Shown in pieces: positions 1 to 8,682 of a stretch of DNA of 64,000 nt. Positions within the stretch are counted from its first letter, which is position 1. Each line of letters starts with the position of its first letter. The position numbers were made by a program, and so were the translations under genes. Origin of the DNA: a bacterium (lineage in GTDB: Bacteria > Spirochaetota > Leptospiria > Leptospirales > Leptonemataceae); contig JANSYA010000001.1 in the NCBI GenBank assembly GCA_024742665.1, forward strand, positions 1,319,001-1,383,000, read 5' to 3'. The notes below the pieces were generated by a model. It searched no databases and was not told the origin of the DNA. It saw only the letters and a program-made list of their open reading frames with translations.

Positions 1-561
1 CGATTCGCTCGCTTCGATTACGATCTCTTTGCCGGGAACCGGCGTGGGGATGGCCGTGGCCTTCATACGAGGCGACATGGCGACGGCGCCTTCGACGACC
101 GTTACGATCGCGCCTTTTTCAGGATCTTCAGTTACAACGAAAGCCGTGCCTCGAACGCCGGCGATGGCGGTCGGAGTGGTCACGGTGAAATTTTCACCGG
201 CCGCAGAGCGACGCACGCGCGCGCTGACGGTGCCGTTTTTCAGGTCCAGTTTGACGGTCTGGTTGGTCAGCAGCGAGGTCAATTCGAGACGGGTGTAGGG
301 GCGGACGCGGACGGTGGATCCGGTCGTGGTCTGCAGGTCCATCGGGCCCTGGCCGGTCTGGATAACGTCTTTTTCTTTCAGCACGGCGCCGATTCGGGCC
401 GGAATTTCTTCAGCGCCCCGCAGGATCAGAGTGTCCGGGGAAGCGTAGGTGACGACAGCCGCGCGGGTTTTGCTTTTCGCGGGGCCGCAGTAGGTTACGG
501 CAGAGACTGTGGCTGCCGCGACGATTGCGTAGAACAGTGGTTTGGTGTATTGGGCTAGCAT
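1..561 (-). CDS. FecR-domain lipoprotein (3' part outside window)
   Basis: The reading frame starts at an ATG at 561 and runs off the left edge, so only the first 187 residues are visible. The N-terminus is a hydrophobic export signal ending in AVTYC, a loose lipobox of the kind spirochaetes accept. It is followed by a FecR-like domain with typical features: an early IQTGQGPMDL segment, a VRPYTRLEL strand, and the hallmark TPTAIAGVRGTAF around residues 133-145. FecR domains in spirochaetal lipoproteins are periplasmic or surface beta-rich modules, and a role in iron-dicitrate signalling should not be assumed. It is divergent from the molybdopterin genes, with a 120-bp gap that must carry both promoters. 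Confidence 0.75.
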   Translation of the reverse strand, partial: MLAQYTKPLFYAIVAAATVSAVTYCGPAKSKTRAAVVTYASPDTLILRGAEEIPARIGAVLKEKDVIQTGQGPMDLQTTTGSTVRVRPYTRLELTSLLTNQTVKLDLKNGTVSARVRRSAAGENFTVTTPTAIAGVRGTAFVVTEDPEKGAIVTVVEGAVAMSPRMKATAIPTPVPGKEIVIEASES

Positions 562-681
562 GGTGGTAATTCCTTAAAGATATTCAACAGCCGGAGCCGC
601 ATTTTTTGCATATTTTTTGTGAGCTGACAGGACTCCGGCAGCGAAAGATATGCACACGAGCTCCGGAGCCGAATCGAAAAC

Positions 682-1644
682 ATGAACGACATCAGCGGAA
701 AAATCACGAGCCTGCGCACGGCCCGGGGCGAGGCGCAGGTCAGCTGTTCGGCCGCGACCATCGCCCGCATCCAGGCCGGAGATCTGCCCAAAGGCAATTT
801 CTTCGATACCGCCCGGGCCGCGGGTCTGCTGGCCGCCAAGCAGACCCAGCACCTGCTGCCCCACTGCCATCCCGTGCCCATCGACGGCTTCCAGATCGAT
901 TTTGAAATTCAGCCGGCCGGTGACTTCAGTAATACTACGGAAACCACCGATTCGGCTTTCGGCGATGCCCGGGGCTGGGTGCGGATTGTCGCCGAGGGAC
1001 GTTCGGTCAGCCGCACCGGAATTGAAATGGAAGTCCTCACGGCTCTGTCCGTAACCGCTCTGACGATGTACGATATGCTCAAGCCGGTAGACGCGCAGCT
1101 GGAAATCGGCGGGATCCGCCTGCTGGGCAAGACCGGCGGCCGCACCCAGCAGCGGGCGAATCAGCCGGCGGGATTGCGCGCGGCGGTGCTCGTCGCGTCC
1201 GACCGGGCGGCGACCGGCGAGACCGAGGATCGATCGGGGCCCCTGGCCGCCGAGATGCTGCGGGCCCGGGACGTGATCGTCGAAGAGATTCGCGTCGTTC
1301 CCGATGAAGCCGATGCGATTCGCGGGGCGCTGCAGGGCTGGCTGGACGCGGGTCTTGATTTTATTTTTACGAGCGGCGGCACGGGCCTCGGGCCCCGGGA
1401 TCGCACCGTCGACGTTGTGCGCGAACTGATTCAAAAAGACGCGCCCGGAATCGCCGAGGCCATGCGCAGCTTCGGTCAGGACCGCACCGCTTTCGCCATG
1501 CTCTCGCGTTCGGTGGCCGGCAGCGCCGGACGCAGTCTGATCGTAACTTTGCCCGGCAGCCCCGGCGGGGTGCGCGAAAGCCTGCAGGCGATTTTACCGG
1601 GAGTGCTGCACGCCAGAGCGATGCTCGCCGGCGACGGACACTGA
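682..1644 (+). CDS. moaC-mogA: Bifunctional MoaC-MogA/MoaB fusion, molybdenum cofactor biosynthesis
   Basis: A 320-residue fusion. Residues 1-155 are MoaC (cyclic pyranopterin monophosphate synthase) with the LLPHCHP active-site segment near residue 55 and the EMEVLTALSVTALTMYDM core near 115. Residues 160-320 are a MogA/MoaB-type molybdopterin adenylyltransferase with TSGGTGLGPRD near 231-241 and the LPGSPGG loop near 290. MoaC acts with MoaA to build the pterin ring; MogA adenylates molybdopterin for MoeA. MoaC-MoaB fusions are known in other bacteria. The gene is first in a co-directional run with moeA (19-nt gap), moaD and moaE. The start is the ATG at 682; no better start is in frame. 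Confidence 0.9.
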   Translation: MNDISGKITSLRTARGEAQVSCSAATIARIQAGDLPKGNFFDTARAAGLLAAKQTQHLLPHCHPVPIDGFQIDFEIQPAGDFSNTTETTDSAFGDARGWVRIVAEGRSVSRTGIEMEVLTALSVTALTMYDMLKPVDAQLEIGGIRLLGKTGGRTQQRANQPAGLRAAVLVASDRAATGETEDRSGPLAAEMLRARDVIVEEIRVVPDEADAIRGALQGWLDAGLDFIFTSGGTGLGPRDRTVDVVRELIQKDAPGIAEAMRSFGQDRTAFAMLSRSVAGSAGRSLIVTLPGSPGGVRESLQAILPGVLHARAMLAGDGH

Positions 1645-1663
1645 AGCGGCTGCGCAAAGATAT

Positions 1664-3037
1664 ATGAAACCGGATCGCATGTCAGCTCGAATTAAAAAAC
1701 CCATCAGCATCGACGAAGCGCGGCGCCTGATTCTCGCGACCGCGATCACGAAGCATACGGGAGTCGCAGATCTACAGACCGTCGATCTCGCCGACGCCTC
1801 CGGCTACGTGCTGGGCACAGACATCAAGATGGACCGGGATGCGCCGCCCTTCGACCGCGCGATGATGGACGGCTACGCGATCAACGCCGCCGACTTCGCC
1901 GCGCGCCCGCGCGACTTCGCCTATCGCGTACCGGACGAAACGATCTTCGCCGGCACCATGCCGACCCGGGCGATCGAAGCGGGGAGCTGCCGGCGCATTA
2001 TGACCGGCGCGCCGATGCCGCCCGGCGCCGACTGCGTGATTCCGGTCGAAGACGCGCAAATCGAAAGTGCCGGCGCTGGTTCCGCCGCGAACGACGACAG
2101 CCGTGACGCAAGCGCAAGCGTCGTTCGATTTCCGGGGATTGAAAACCCGCTCTCGATTCAGGCCGGCCGCTTCGTCGCGGCGCGGGGCTCGGACCAGCGC
2201 GCGGGAGATGCGCTGCTTTCGGCCGGCGCGCCGATTGACGGGGCCGCGATGAATGCCCTCGCATCAGTCGGCTGTGCGCAGGTGTCGGTGCGGCGACCGC
2301 CCCGCGTCGTCGTACTGAGCACCGGGGATGAAATCGTTTCGGTTGCAACGCCGGAGATTCGCGCCGAACAAATTCGCGACTCCAACTACTATGGTCTGTG
2401 CGCGGGACTCGCCGCCTATCGGGTCAAACGCCCCGGGCATCGCATCGTATCCGACGATCGTGCCGCGCTTTGCGAAGCAGTCGCGGAGGCTTTGAGCGCC
2501 GACGTGCTGATACTATCCGGCGGCGTATCGATGGGCGATGCCGATTTCGTGCCGGGCGTGCTCGCGGAAGCGGGCATCGAGAAGATCTTTCACCGGGTGC
2601 ATGTCAAGCCGGGCAAGCCGCTCTGGTTCGGTCGCGGCGCCGGCGAAGCGGGTCCGGTTGTATTCGGCCTGCCCGGCAATCCGGTGGCGGTGCAGGTGGG
2701 CTGGAAGATCTTTATTGAGCCCTGGCTGCGAGCGCGGCTGGGCCTTGCAAATATTGCGAGCTGGGGGCTGCCGCTGGCGGGCGATCGGCGCAAGCGCGGA
2801 GATCGACCGGAGTTTTTTCCGGCCCGTCTGCTGTCCGCGACGGACGGCGATGCCGCCGGTGGGAAGGCCGGAGCCGGGGCGCAGTCGAATTTGTGCGTCG
2901 AGGCGCTGCCGATTCACTCCAGCGGTCATGTCTCGGCGGCGGTCGGCTCCAGCGGCTTCGCTCTGCATCCGGGGGAGCGCGAGTCGATCGCCGCCGGCCA
3001 GCGCGTGGAATTCTATCCGCATGCCCGCCAGGACTGA
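1664..3037 (+). CDS. moeA: Molybdopterin molybdenumtransferase MoeA
   Basis: 457 residues, longer than the roughly 400 usual for the family because of low-complexity insertions. It inserts molybdate into adenylated molybdopterin made by the upstream MogA domain. Visible family features are the MMDGYAI loop near residue 67, STGDEIV near 220, the SGGVSMGDADFVPG motif near 285, and GLPGNPVAVQVGW near 335, followed by a C-terminal beta domain. The start is the ATG at 1664; an in-frame ATG at 1679 (MSARIKKP) is an alternative. It is the second gene of the moa-moe cluster. Confidence 0.92.
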   Translation: MKPDRMSARIKKPISIDEARRLILATAITKHTGVADLQTVDLADASGYVLGTDIKMDRDAPPFDRAMMDGYAINAADFAARPRDFAYRVPDETIFAGTMPTRAIEAGSCRRIMTGAPMPPGADCVIPVEDAQIESAGAGSAANDDSRDASASVVRFPGIENPLSIQAGRFVAARGSDQRAGDALLSAGAPIDGAAMNALASVGCAQVSVRRPPRVVVLSTGDEIVSVATPEIRAEQIRDSNYYGLCAGLAAYRVKRPGHRIVSDDRAALCEAVAEALSADVLILSGGVSMGDADFVPGVLAEAGIEKIFHRVHVKPGKPLWFGRGAGEAGPVVFGLPGNPVAVQVGWKIFIEPWLRARLGLANIASWGLPLAGDRRKRGDRPEFFPARLLSATDGDAAGGKAGAGAQSNLCVEALPIHSSGHVSAAVGSSGFALHPGERESIAAGQRVEFYPHARQD

Positions 3038-3120
3038 GCGGCTTGAATCGACTGAATCGACAGGGGCGCCGGTCGCGACCGATTGGGCTGGCCGGCGCGA
3101 AATATTAGTAAGGAAATGCA

Positions 3121-3363
3121 ATGAATATTAAAGTCACCGTATTTGCCCGCCTGAAGGACTTTTTTGAACCCGAGTTCACTCTGGAATTGCCCGCGGGGAC
3201 TTCGGTGGCCGGCGCGGTGGAAGCCCTCAGCGCGCAGCGTCCGGCCGCCGCGGAAGTGCTCGCAGCCAGTCGGGCCGCCGTTGACGACAGTTTCGTGCCC
3301 CCGGGACATTTGCTCGAAGAAGGAATAGAATTATTTCTGTTGCCCCCATCGAGCGGTGGTTGA
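3121..3363 (+). CDS. moaD: MoaD, small subunit of molybdopterin synthase
   Basis: An 80-residue ubiquitin-like protein ending in the diagnostic Gly-Gly (PPSSGG), the residue pair that is adenylated and thiocarboxylated in MoaD. It begins with the usual beta strand (VTVFARLKDFF) and carries the conserved FVPPGHLLEEG-type segment before the tail. An AAGGAA ribosome-binding site lies 6-8 nt before the ATG. It is followed by moaE, its catalytic partner, as expected for molybdopterin synthase. Confidence 0.9.
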   Translation: MNIKVTVFARLKDFFEPEFTLELPAGTSVAGAVEALSAQRPAAAEVLAASRAAVDDSFVPPGHLLEEGIELFLLPPSSGG

Positions 3364-3429
3364 GAGTCTTCGAATCGTTCCGAAGATTCAAGAACGAGAA
3401 GGGCGCCGCCGCGACCATTGACAGAATTG

Positions 3430-3888
3430 ATGCAGACGCAGCTAAAAAATGAAATCGGAGAGTGCGAGATCTTCGCGGAGATTTCGGCCGTCGATCTGGA
3501 TCCCGCGCGCTTTCTGGCCCGGGCGCGCAGTCCCCGCTGCGGCGGTCTGGTGCTCTTCAGCGGCGATGTGCGCGAGTTGAATCTGGGCCAGAGCGTTTCC
3601 CATCTGGAATACGAGGCGCACGAGAACCTGGCCGTGCAGACCATGCAGGAGATTCTGGGCGCAGCCGCCGAACGCTGGCAGCTGGGAGCCGCCGGCTGCG
3701 TGCATCGCGTCGGCGTATTGCAGCCGGGCGAATCGGCGGTGCTGGTCGTGGCGGCGGCGGCGCATCGCGCGGCGGCCTATCAGGCGAACGAATATATTAT
3801 TCATCGCGTGAAACACGAAGCGCCGATCTGGAAAAAAGAGGTCTACGTCGACGGAAGCCATCGGTGGGGGCACAATTGCGATCACTGA
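3430..3888 (+). CDS. moaE: MoaE, catalytic subunit of molybdopterin synthase
   Basis: About 152 residues. It transfers sulfur from the MoaD thiocarboxylate to cyclic pyranopterin monophosphate. Diagnostic stretches are GGLVLFSGDVRELN near residue 38, the LEYEAHENLA strand near 60, AAGCVHRVGVLQPGE near 93, and the C-terminal KHEAPIWKKEVY carrying the catalytic lysines. I chose the ATG at 3430; a TTG at 3418 in the same frame would add four residues. No strong ribosome-binding site supports either. It closes the moa cluster. Confidence 0.92.
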   Translation: MQTQLKNEIGECEIFAEISAVDLDPARFLARARSPRCGGLVLFSGDVRELNLGQSVSHLEYEAHENLAVQTMQEILGAAAERWQLGAAGCVHRVGVLQPGESAVLVVAAAAHRAAAYQANEYIIHRVKHEAPIWKKEVYVDGSHRWGHNCDH

Positions 3889-3918
3889 ATACGGGATCGC
3901 GGGCGTCGCGCCGCTGAT

Positions 3919-4833
3919 ATGAACCATCGCAGCTTTCAAAAGAATATCCTGGTTGTCGACGACGACGATTCGATCCTCGATCTGGTCAGCCACACTCTCA
4001 GTCGATTGAACTGCGAGGTCTTCGCTCACGGCAGCCCGCTGACGGCCTTCGAATTTTTACAGGAGAGCGAACTCAATATCTCGGTCATTATCCTCGACTG
4101 GAATATGCCGGACATCACCGGCATCGATCTTTTGCGCCGGATCAAGAAGGTCGAGCGCCTGAAATACATTCCCGTGATCATGCTGACCGGGCGTTCGGAT
4201 CCCGACGATATTCGCCAGGGGATCGACGCGGGCGCGTTTTATTATCTAACCAAACCTTTCAATCAGAGAGTCCTTTCGACTTTGATTCGCTCGGCGATCA
4301 ATCACTTCGCGCGACTGGAATCGCTGCAGTACGAAGTGGAAGAGGGCGCTCATATTTCTCAGACTCTGCAGGAGGGCCGCTTCGAATTTTCTACGTTCGA
4401 ACAGGCCGAGCGCCTTTCGCGCTGGCTGACCCACGCCTGTCCCGATCCCGTCGGCGCGCGGCTGGGTTTACACGAGCTGCTGGTCAACGCCATCGAGCAT
4501 GGCAATCTGCAGATTACGTACGAAGAAAAAACCGAGCTGATCGCCCAGGGGCAGCTGCACGCGGAAATTCTGAATCGCCTGGCGGACCCGGAGCTCGGGC
4601 TGCGCCGGGTGGTCGTGGAGTATATTCGCACGCCGGAGTATATCGAGTTCATGGTGACGGATATGGGCCGCGGTTTTGAATTCGAGTCCTATTTGAATCT
4701 TTCGCCGGAACGCGCCTACAGCAATCACGGTCGCGGCATCGCCATGGCGAATTCCATGAGCTTCGCCGAATTGGAATACTTCGCTCCGGGCAATCGGGTG
4801 CGCGCCCGGGTTTATTCAGGCGCCGGATCCTGA
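3919..4833 (+). CDS. Response regulator with C-terminal HATPase (anti-sigma-kinase-like) output domain
   Basis: 304 residues. Residues 8-130 form a receiver domain with the acidic pocket VVDDDDS, phospho-acceptor D60 in LDWNMPD, the conserved Thr in MLTGRSDP, and the Lys in YYLTKPF. After a linker, residues 155-300 form an ATP-binding domain of the RsbW/GHKL kind, with N-box HELLVNAIEHGN near 195 and a G-box-like DMGRGFE and NHGRGIAM near 253-280. There is no DNA-binding domain, so output is probably phosphorylation or binding of a STAS protein. It lies 30 nt after moaE and may be co-transcribed, but a Mo-related role is not implied. It resembles the partner-switching proteins at 27-32 kb in kind. 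Confidence 0.8.
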   Translation: MNHRSFQKNILVVDDDDSILDLVSHTLSRLNCEVFAHGSPLTAFEFLQESELNISVIILDWNMPDITGIDLLRRIKKVERLKYIPVIMLTGRSDPDDIRQGIDAGAFYYLTKPFNQRVLSTLIRSAINHFARLESLQYEVEEGAHISQTLQEGRFEFSTFEQAERLSRWLTHACPDPVGARLGLHELLVNAIEHGNLQITYEEKTELIAQGQLHAEILNRLADPELGLRRVVVEYIRTPEYIEFMVTDMGRGFEFESYLNLSPERAYSNHGRGIAMANSMSFAELEYFAPGNRVRARVYSGAGS

Positions 4834-4919
4834 AATGAAATCCGAGACTGTCTTCTGACGTTTTATCCGATCTCTGTTTCTTAACTGTATTTGAAAATCA
4901 TCTTATCGAGTGCATCCGC

Positions 4920-5834
4920 TTGAACGAATTCCCAACCGACACCTATACTCTGATCGACACCGGCGATAACCAGCGCCTGGAGCAGGTCGGCCCCTATCGA
5001 GTGATTCGCCCGGCCGCCCTGGCGCTATATCCGAAAAGCCGGCCGGAGCTGTGGGACGGCGCCGACGGTGTTTATATTAAGAACGAGACCGGCAGCGGTC
5101 ACTGGGACTGGCGCGGCGGGAAAAAAGGCCGCAAGAGCCCCGATCCGGACACGGAGTTTCTGCTGAACGTACACGACTTTCGCGTGAAGATTCGTTTCAC
5201 GCCCTTCGGACATCTGGGCATCTTTCCCGAGCAGCTGGTAAACTGGCAGCTCTTGCAAATGCTGGGGCCGGCCCTGCCGCCGGGCTCCGAAGCCCTGAAC
5301 CTGTTCGCTTACTCCGGTCTTTCGACGCTGGCCTGTCTGTCCGGCGGTATGGCGGTCTGCCATCTCGACGCGTCGAAGGGCATGGTCGAATGGGCTCGCG
5401 AAAACGCCGCCGCTTCGAATTTGTCCGGCGGCAAAGTTCGCTGGATCGTCGAAGACGTCGTAAAGTTTATTCGCCGCGAAGTGAAACGCAAGCGGCCCTA
5501 CGCGGGAGTGATTCTGGACCCGCCGACCTTCGGGCGGGGCAGCAAAGGCGAAGTCTGGAAAATTGAACGCGATCTGCCGGAGCTCTTGGATCATTTGATT
5601 CACGATCTGTGCGGCGGCGAACCGGAGTTCGTGATCCTGACCTGTCACTCCACGGGATTCACCGGCCATACTCTCGCGCGACTGCTGGGCGGTCGCATCG
5701 CCCCGGAACATCGCGACCGCGGAGTTTTCGTCGCCAACGAACTTTTTATTCCCGAAGAGGTGGGACGAACGGTGTACCCGTCGGGATCAGCGGCAGTTTT
5801 TCTTTCGAAACGTTTGAAGCATCTCGCGGAATAA
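4920..5834 (+). CDS. Class I SAM-dependent methyltransferase, RlmI/RlmK-type
   Basis: 304 residues from a TTG start at 4920; no upstream ATG is available in frame. The SAM-binding motif I is LNLFAYSGLSTLACLSGG near residue 123, motif II HLDASKGMVEWARENAAASN follows, and the catalytic DPPTFGRGSKGEVW motif near 200 is typical of the RlmI/RlmK family of 23S rRNA m5C/m7G methyltransferases. It is shorter than RlmI and lacks the N-terminal PUA domain. RNA is therefore the likely substrate, but the exact position cannot be read from the sequence. Confidence 0.75.
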   Translation: MNEFPTDTYTLIDTGDNQRLEQVGPYRVIRPAALALYPKSRPELWDGADGVYIKNETGSGHWDWRGGKKGRKSPDPDTEFLLNVHDFRVKIRFTPFGHLGIFPEQLVNWQLLQMLGPALPPGSEALNLFAYSGLSTLACLSGGMAVCHLDASKGMVEWARENAAASNLSGGKVRWIVEDVVKFIRREVKRKRPYAGVILDPPTFGRGSKGEVWKIERDLPELLDHLIHDLCGGEPEFVILTCHSTGFTGHTLARLLGGRIAPEHRDRGVFVANELFIPEEVGRTVYPSGSAAVFLSKRLKHLAE

Positions 5835-5933
5835 GAATTTTCGCGAGCCAGGCATCACTCAAAACGCGGCGCGAAGCGAAGTCCCAAAGCGAAAGATTCG
5901 CGCCGTCTGCTTCGCACGCTTATACGACACAGC

Positions 5934-7379
5934 TTGACTCACGCGGAGCCGCGTGCGAAAAACGTATTCGTGTCACAGTCTAAATTCTCCGCGAAAACTC
6001 TACGAACCATCGGCCTGGGGGATCTGGCCGGCCAGGGCTGGAACGCCAGCCTGTCGTTCTGGTCCGTATTGTTTATGGGCTTCTTTCTGTTCGGCGATCA
6101 GCAGCTGCTCGCGCCGAATCTTTCGCGCATCGGCGCGGCCCTGGGTTTTCCGGGCGAAGCGGACTATCTGTGGTACATCGGTTCGCTGCCGGCGCTTTTG
6201 TTTTTCGTCTTCGGCGGCCTGTCTTCGCTGATTATAGGCGTGGCCAGCGATCAGCTGGATCGCAAGCGGCTGCTAATCTTTTGCGTCGCTTTCGGCGAAG
6301 CCTGCTGTTTGCTTACGGCCTTCGCCCAGGAATACTGGCAGTTCCTATTGCTGCGGACTTTGACCGGCATGGGGCTCGGCGGATTCTTTCCGGTGCTCTT
6401 TTCGTTGATCGGCGACTATTTTCGCGCGGAGAATCGCTCGACGGCCGCCGGCTGGCTGGAGCTGTCGATGGGTCTGGGCATTGGCGTGGGCCAGGTGCTG
6501 GGGGGATTTCTGGCCGAAACGGAAATCGCGGGTTTCGCCGGCTGGCGGGTCAGTTTTATTATCATGGCCGCTCCCTCGCTGCCGCTGCTCGCCGCGTACG
6601 GAATCTTCGCTCGGTTGCCCCGTCGCGGCGCGTCCGAACGCGTCGCCGGGGAAGTCGACGCGGAGACCGAAGAACGTTTGCTGCAGGCTTCGGCGGCGCA
6701 CAAGGTCAGCCTGAACGACTTTCGCCGCATCTTCGCATCGCGCACAAACATTCTGGCGATTTTACAGGGCCTGCCCGGCACGGTTCCCTGGGGCTTTATC
6801 TTCGTGTATCTGGTGGACTTCTTAGAACACGTGCGCGATATTCCGGTGGAGGCGGCGACGCTTCTGAGCCTGGTCTTCGGGATTTGCAGCATCTTCGGCG
6901 GATTGCTGGGGGGCTTTCTCGGTCGCGCGGTGTATCAGCGGCGGCGCGCGATGCTGCCGGTCTTCGGCGGTCTTTCGGTTTGGGTCGGGGCTTTGCCGGT
7001 ATTCTTTTTGGTGAACTTCGACGCGAGCGGCGTTGATTCCAGTACGGCCTTCGCGCTGTTGAGCGTCGCCTGCATTGTCGGCGGATTCACCGTGAGTATC
7101 GCGGGAGTGAATATTCGCGCGATTTTAGTCAATACGAATTTACCGGAAAATCGGGGTTCGGTCTTCGCGGTCTTTAATCTGGCGGACAAACTGGGCATGG
7201 GCTGCGGTCCCTTTCTGGTCGGTCTGCTTTTGTTTACGGGATCGCGGGTGCTGGCCTATAATCTGGCGGTCGCCTTCTGGATTCCCTGCGGTCTGTTCTG
7301 GCTGTTCATGGCCCGCACGATGGTCCAGGACGAAGACCGCGTCGCGAAAATTTTACGCGAACGCGCAGCGGCGAATTGA
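5934..7379 (+). CDS. MFS-family transporter
   Basis: About 481 residues with roughly 12 hydrophobic segments and a long cytoplasmic loop near residues 225-255, the usual centre of an MFS carrier. The motif-A-like loop between TM2 and TM3 reads GVASDQLDRKRLL near residue 103, and RTLTGMGLGGFFPVLFS near 145 matches the TM4 signature of sugar-phosphate/organic-anion MFS branches. The substrate is not readable. The start is uncertain: TTG at 5934 or GTG at 5970. It follows the methyltransferase by about 100 nt on the same strand. Confidence 0.8.
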   Translation: MTHAEPRAKNVFVSQSKFSAKTLRTIGLGDLAGQGWNASLSFWSVLFMGFFLFGDQQLLAPNLSRIGAALGFPGEADYLWYIGSLPALLFFVFGGLSSLIIGVASDQLDRKRLLIFCVAFGEACCLLTAFAQEYWQFLLLRTLTGMGLGGFFPVLFSLIGDYFRAENRSTAAGWLELSMGLGIGVGQVLGGFLAETEIAGFAGWRVSFIIMAAPSLPLLAAYGIFARLPRRGASERVAGEVDAETEERLLQASAAHKVSLNDFRRIFASRTNILAILQGLPGTVPWGFIFVYLVDFLEHVRDIPVEAATLLSLVFGICSIFGGLLGGFLGRAVYQRRRAMLPVFGGLSVWVGALPVFFLVNFDASGVDSSTAFALLSVACIVGGFTVSIAGVNIRAILVNTNLPENRGSVFAVFNLADKLGMGCGPFLVGLLLFTGSRVLAYNLAVAFWIPCGLFWLFMARTMVQDEDRVAKILRERAAAN

Positions 7380-7448
7380 TAGAATCGGGCGGCTTCGGCG
7401 ACAGCTTGCCGTCGTTTGCATATGATCGTCAGGGATTGTGAGCGGTCG

Positions 7449-8672
7449 CTAATAATTCGCGGCCAGGTCGGGGTCTTCGCCCGTGGCGGCGGCGTAGGCC
7501 AGATCGCCCAGAGTCGTATGCGAACAGCGCTCGCCTAAGGCCCGGGCAAGAGATGTTAGTCGCGCCGATTGGCCGGGCGCGTGAATCATCGCCCAGATGT
7601 ACTGGCTGCCCGGTATGCGTCCGTGACTCTTCCAGTGGCGCCCGCGCCCGCGACCGTGGTCGGTCGTAATAATGTACAGCGTCTTCGCGCGATAGTCTGG
7701 CTGCGATTCAAGGTAGCCGTAGAGTTCACGAATGTAGGCGTCCTGGCGACGCATCGCATTCAGATAACGTCCGTAATTTCCGATGTGCGCCCATTCGTCG
7801 CTGTCATTGTAGGCGACAAAAAGAAATCGGAGCGGGCCCGCCCCGCGATCCGTGCGTTCCCCGAGGTAGCCCATGACCGCCTTGTGTAGATCGCGGTCGT
7901 AGCGCGCGTCTTTCCAGCGCGGCCTGCGGTCGCCGGACTGGCGGCCCGTATTCACGTGAAAGTCGACCGGCGGCGTGGCGCTGACCACCGAGGCGATGTG
8001 CTTCCACGAAGAGAAGACCGCCAGTTCGCTGCCGACGAAGCCATGTTCGAGCAGACGGTCGAGCACGGTCGGATGCGGGAGGCGTCCCTGAAATGTATTG
8101 CTGCGCACAGTCGGCTGACGCACGCCGCCGAGCAGGTCTGCGTACGCGGGCAGGGAGATGCCGTAGTTGTTGTCGATGCGACACAGCCCGTCCTTCGGGC
8201 CGGCCGCGTCGCGATTCCGGCCGCGCCGACGAAAGCGGTCGCCGAAGAAACGGGTTTCGATTTTCGCGGAATCTGAATGCGCGGACTGCGCGCGCGCGCC
8301 GAGTTCGCCCCATAAAAACGGAAAGAGCTTCTCTTTTGCCTGGGCCGGGCCGCGCTTGCTCGCGTACGGGTTGGCGCCGATAAAGAACTCTTCCGTGCGG
8401 ACGCCGTCGAGGACGATCATCACAACGTTTTCAGTCGTTTCGGGCGCCGCGTCTTGCTTTGCTGCGGGCGCGGGCGTTTGCGCCACGGTCTTCACAAAGT
8501 GCGAATCCCCGGCGTACATGTACAGCAAGATTGCCAGGAGGCCGGCTCCTGCCAGCGGCCATCGCGGCGAGAATGCGCCGCGCCGCCGAACTCCGGCGTT
8601 CACTGTAGAATTATTATAAGACTCTTTCGTTGACATAGATTTCGGCCGCAAGTCGCCCGCGTTCTGAATCAT
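7449..8672 (-). CDS. Membrane-anchored alkaline-phosphatase-superfamily (sulfatase/phosphodiesterase-like) protein
   Basis: 407 residues. One N-terminal hydrophobic segment (LAGAGLLAILLYMYAG) near residues 40-55 suggests a membrane anchor or uncleaved signal with the catalytic part outside. The metal-binding nucleophile region is MIVLDGVRTEEFF near 85-97, with Thr as the likely nucleophile, and the distal metal site is ITTDHGRGRGRHWKSHG near 340. Both are characteristic of the alkaline phosphatase superfamily (phosphodiesterase, sulfatase, phosphopentomutase branches). Substrate unknown. An in-frame ATG near 8636 gives a shorter N-terminus. It lies 10 nt downstream of the aminotransferase gene and is probably co-transcribed. 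Confidence 0.7.
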   Translation of the reverse strand: MIQNAGDLRPKSMSTKESYNNSTVNAGVRRRGAFSPRWPLAGAGLLAILLYMYAGDSHFVKTVAQTPAPAAKQDAAPETTENVVMIVLDGVRTEEFFIGANPYASKRGPAQAKEKLFPFLWGELGARAQSAHSDSAKIETRFFGDRFRRRGRNRDAAGPKDGLCRIDNNYGISLPAYADLLGGVRQPTVRSNTFQGRLPHPTVLDRLLEHGFVGSELAVFSSWKHIASVVSATPPVDFHVNTGRQSGDRRPRWKDARYDRDLHKAVMGYLGERTDRGAGPLRFLFVAYNDSDEWAHIGNYGRYLNAMRRQDAYIRELYGYLESQPDYRAKTLYIITTDHGRGRGRHWKSHGRIPGSQYIWAMIHAPGQSARLTSLARALGERCSHTTLGDLAYAAATGEDPDLAANY

Positions 8673-8682
8673 TCTAAATCGT

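Noticed and set aside
574..1434. Long minus-strand frame opposite moaC-mogA
   Set aside because: Its translation has no recognisable motif and is the mirror of a clearly real gene with full family motifs.
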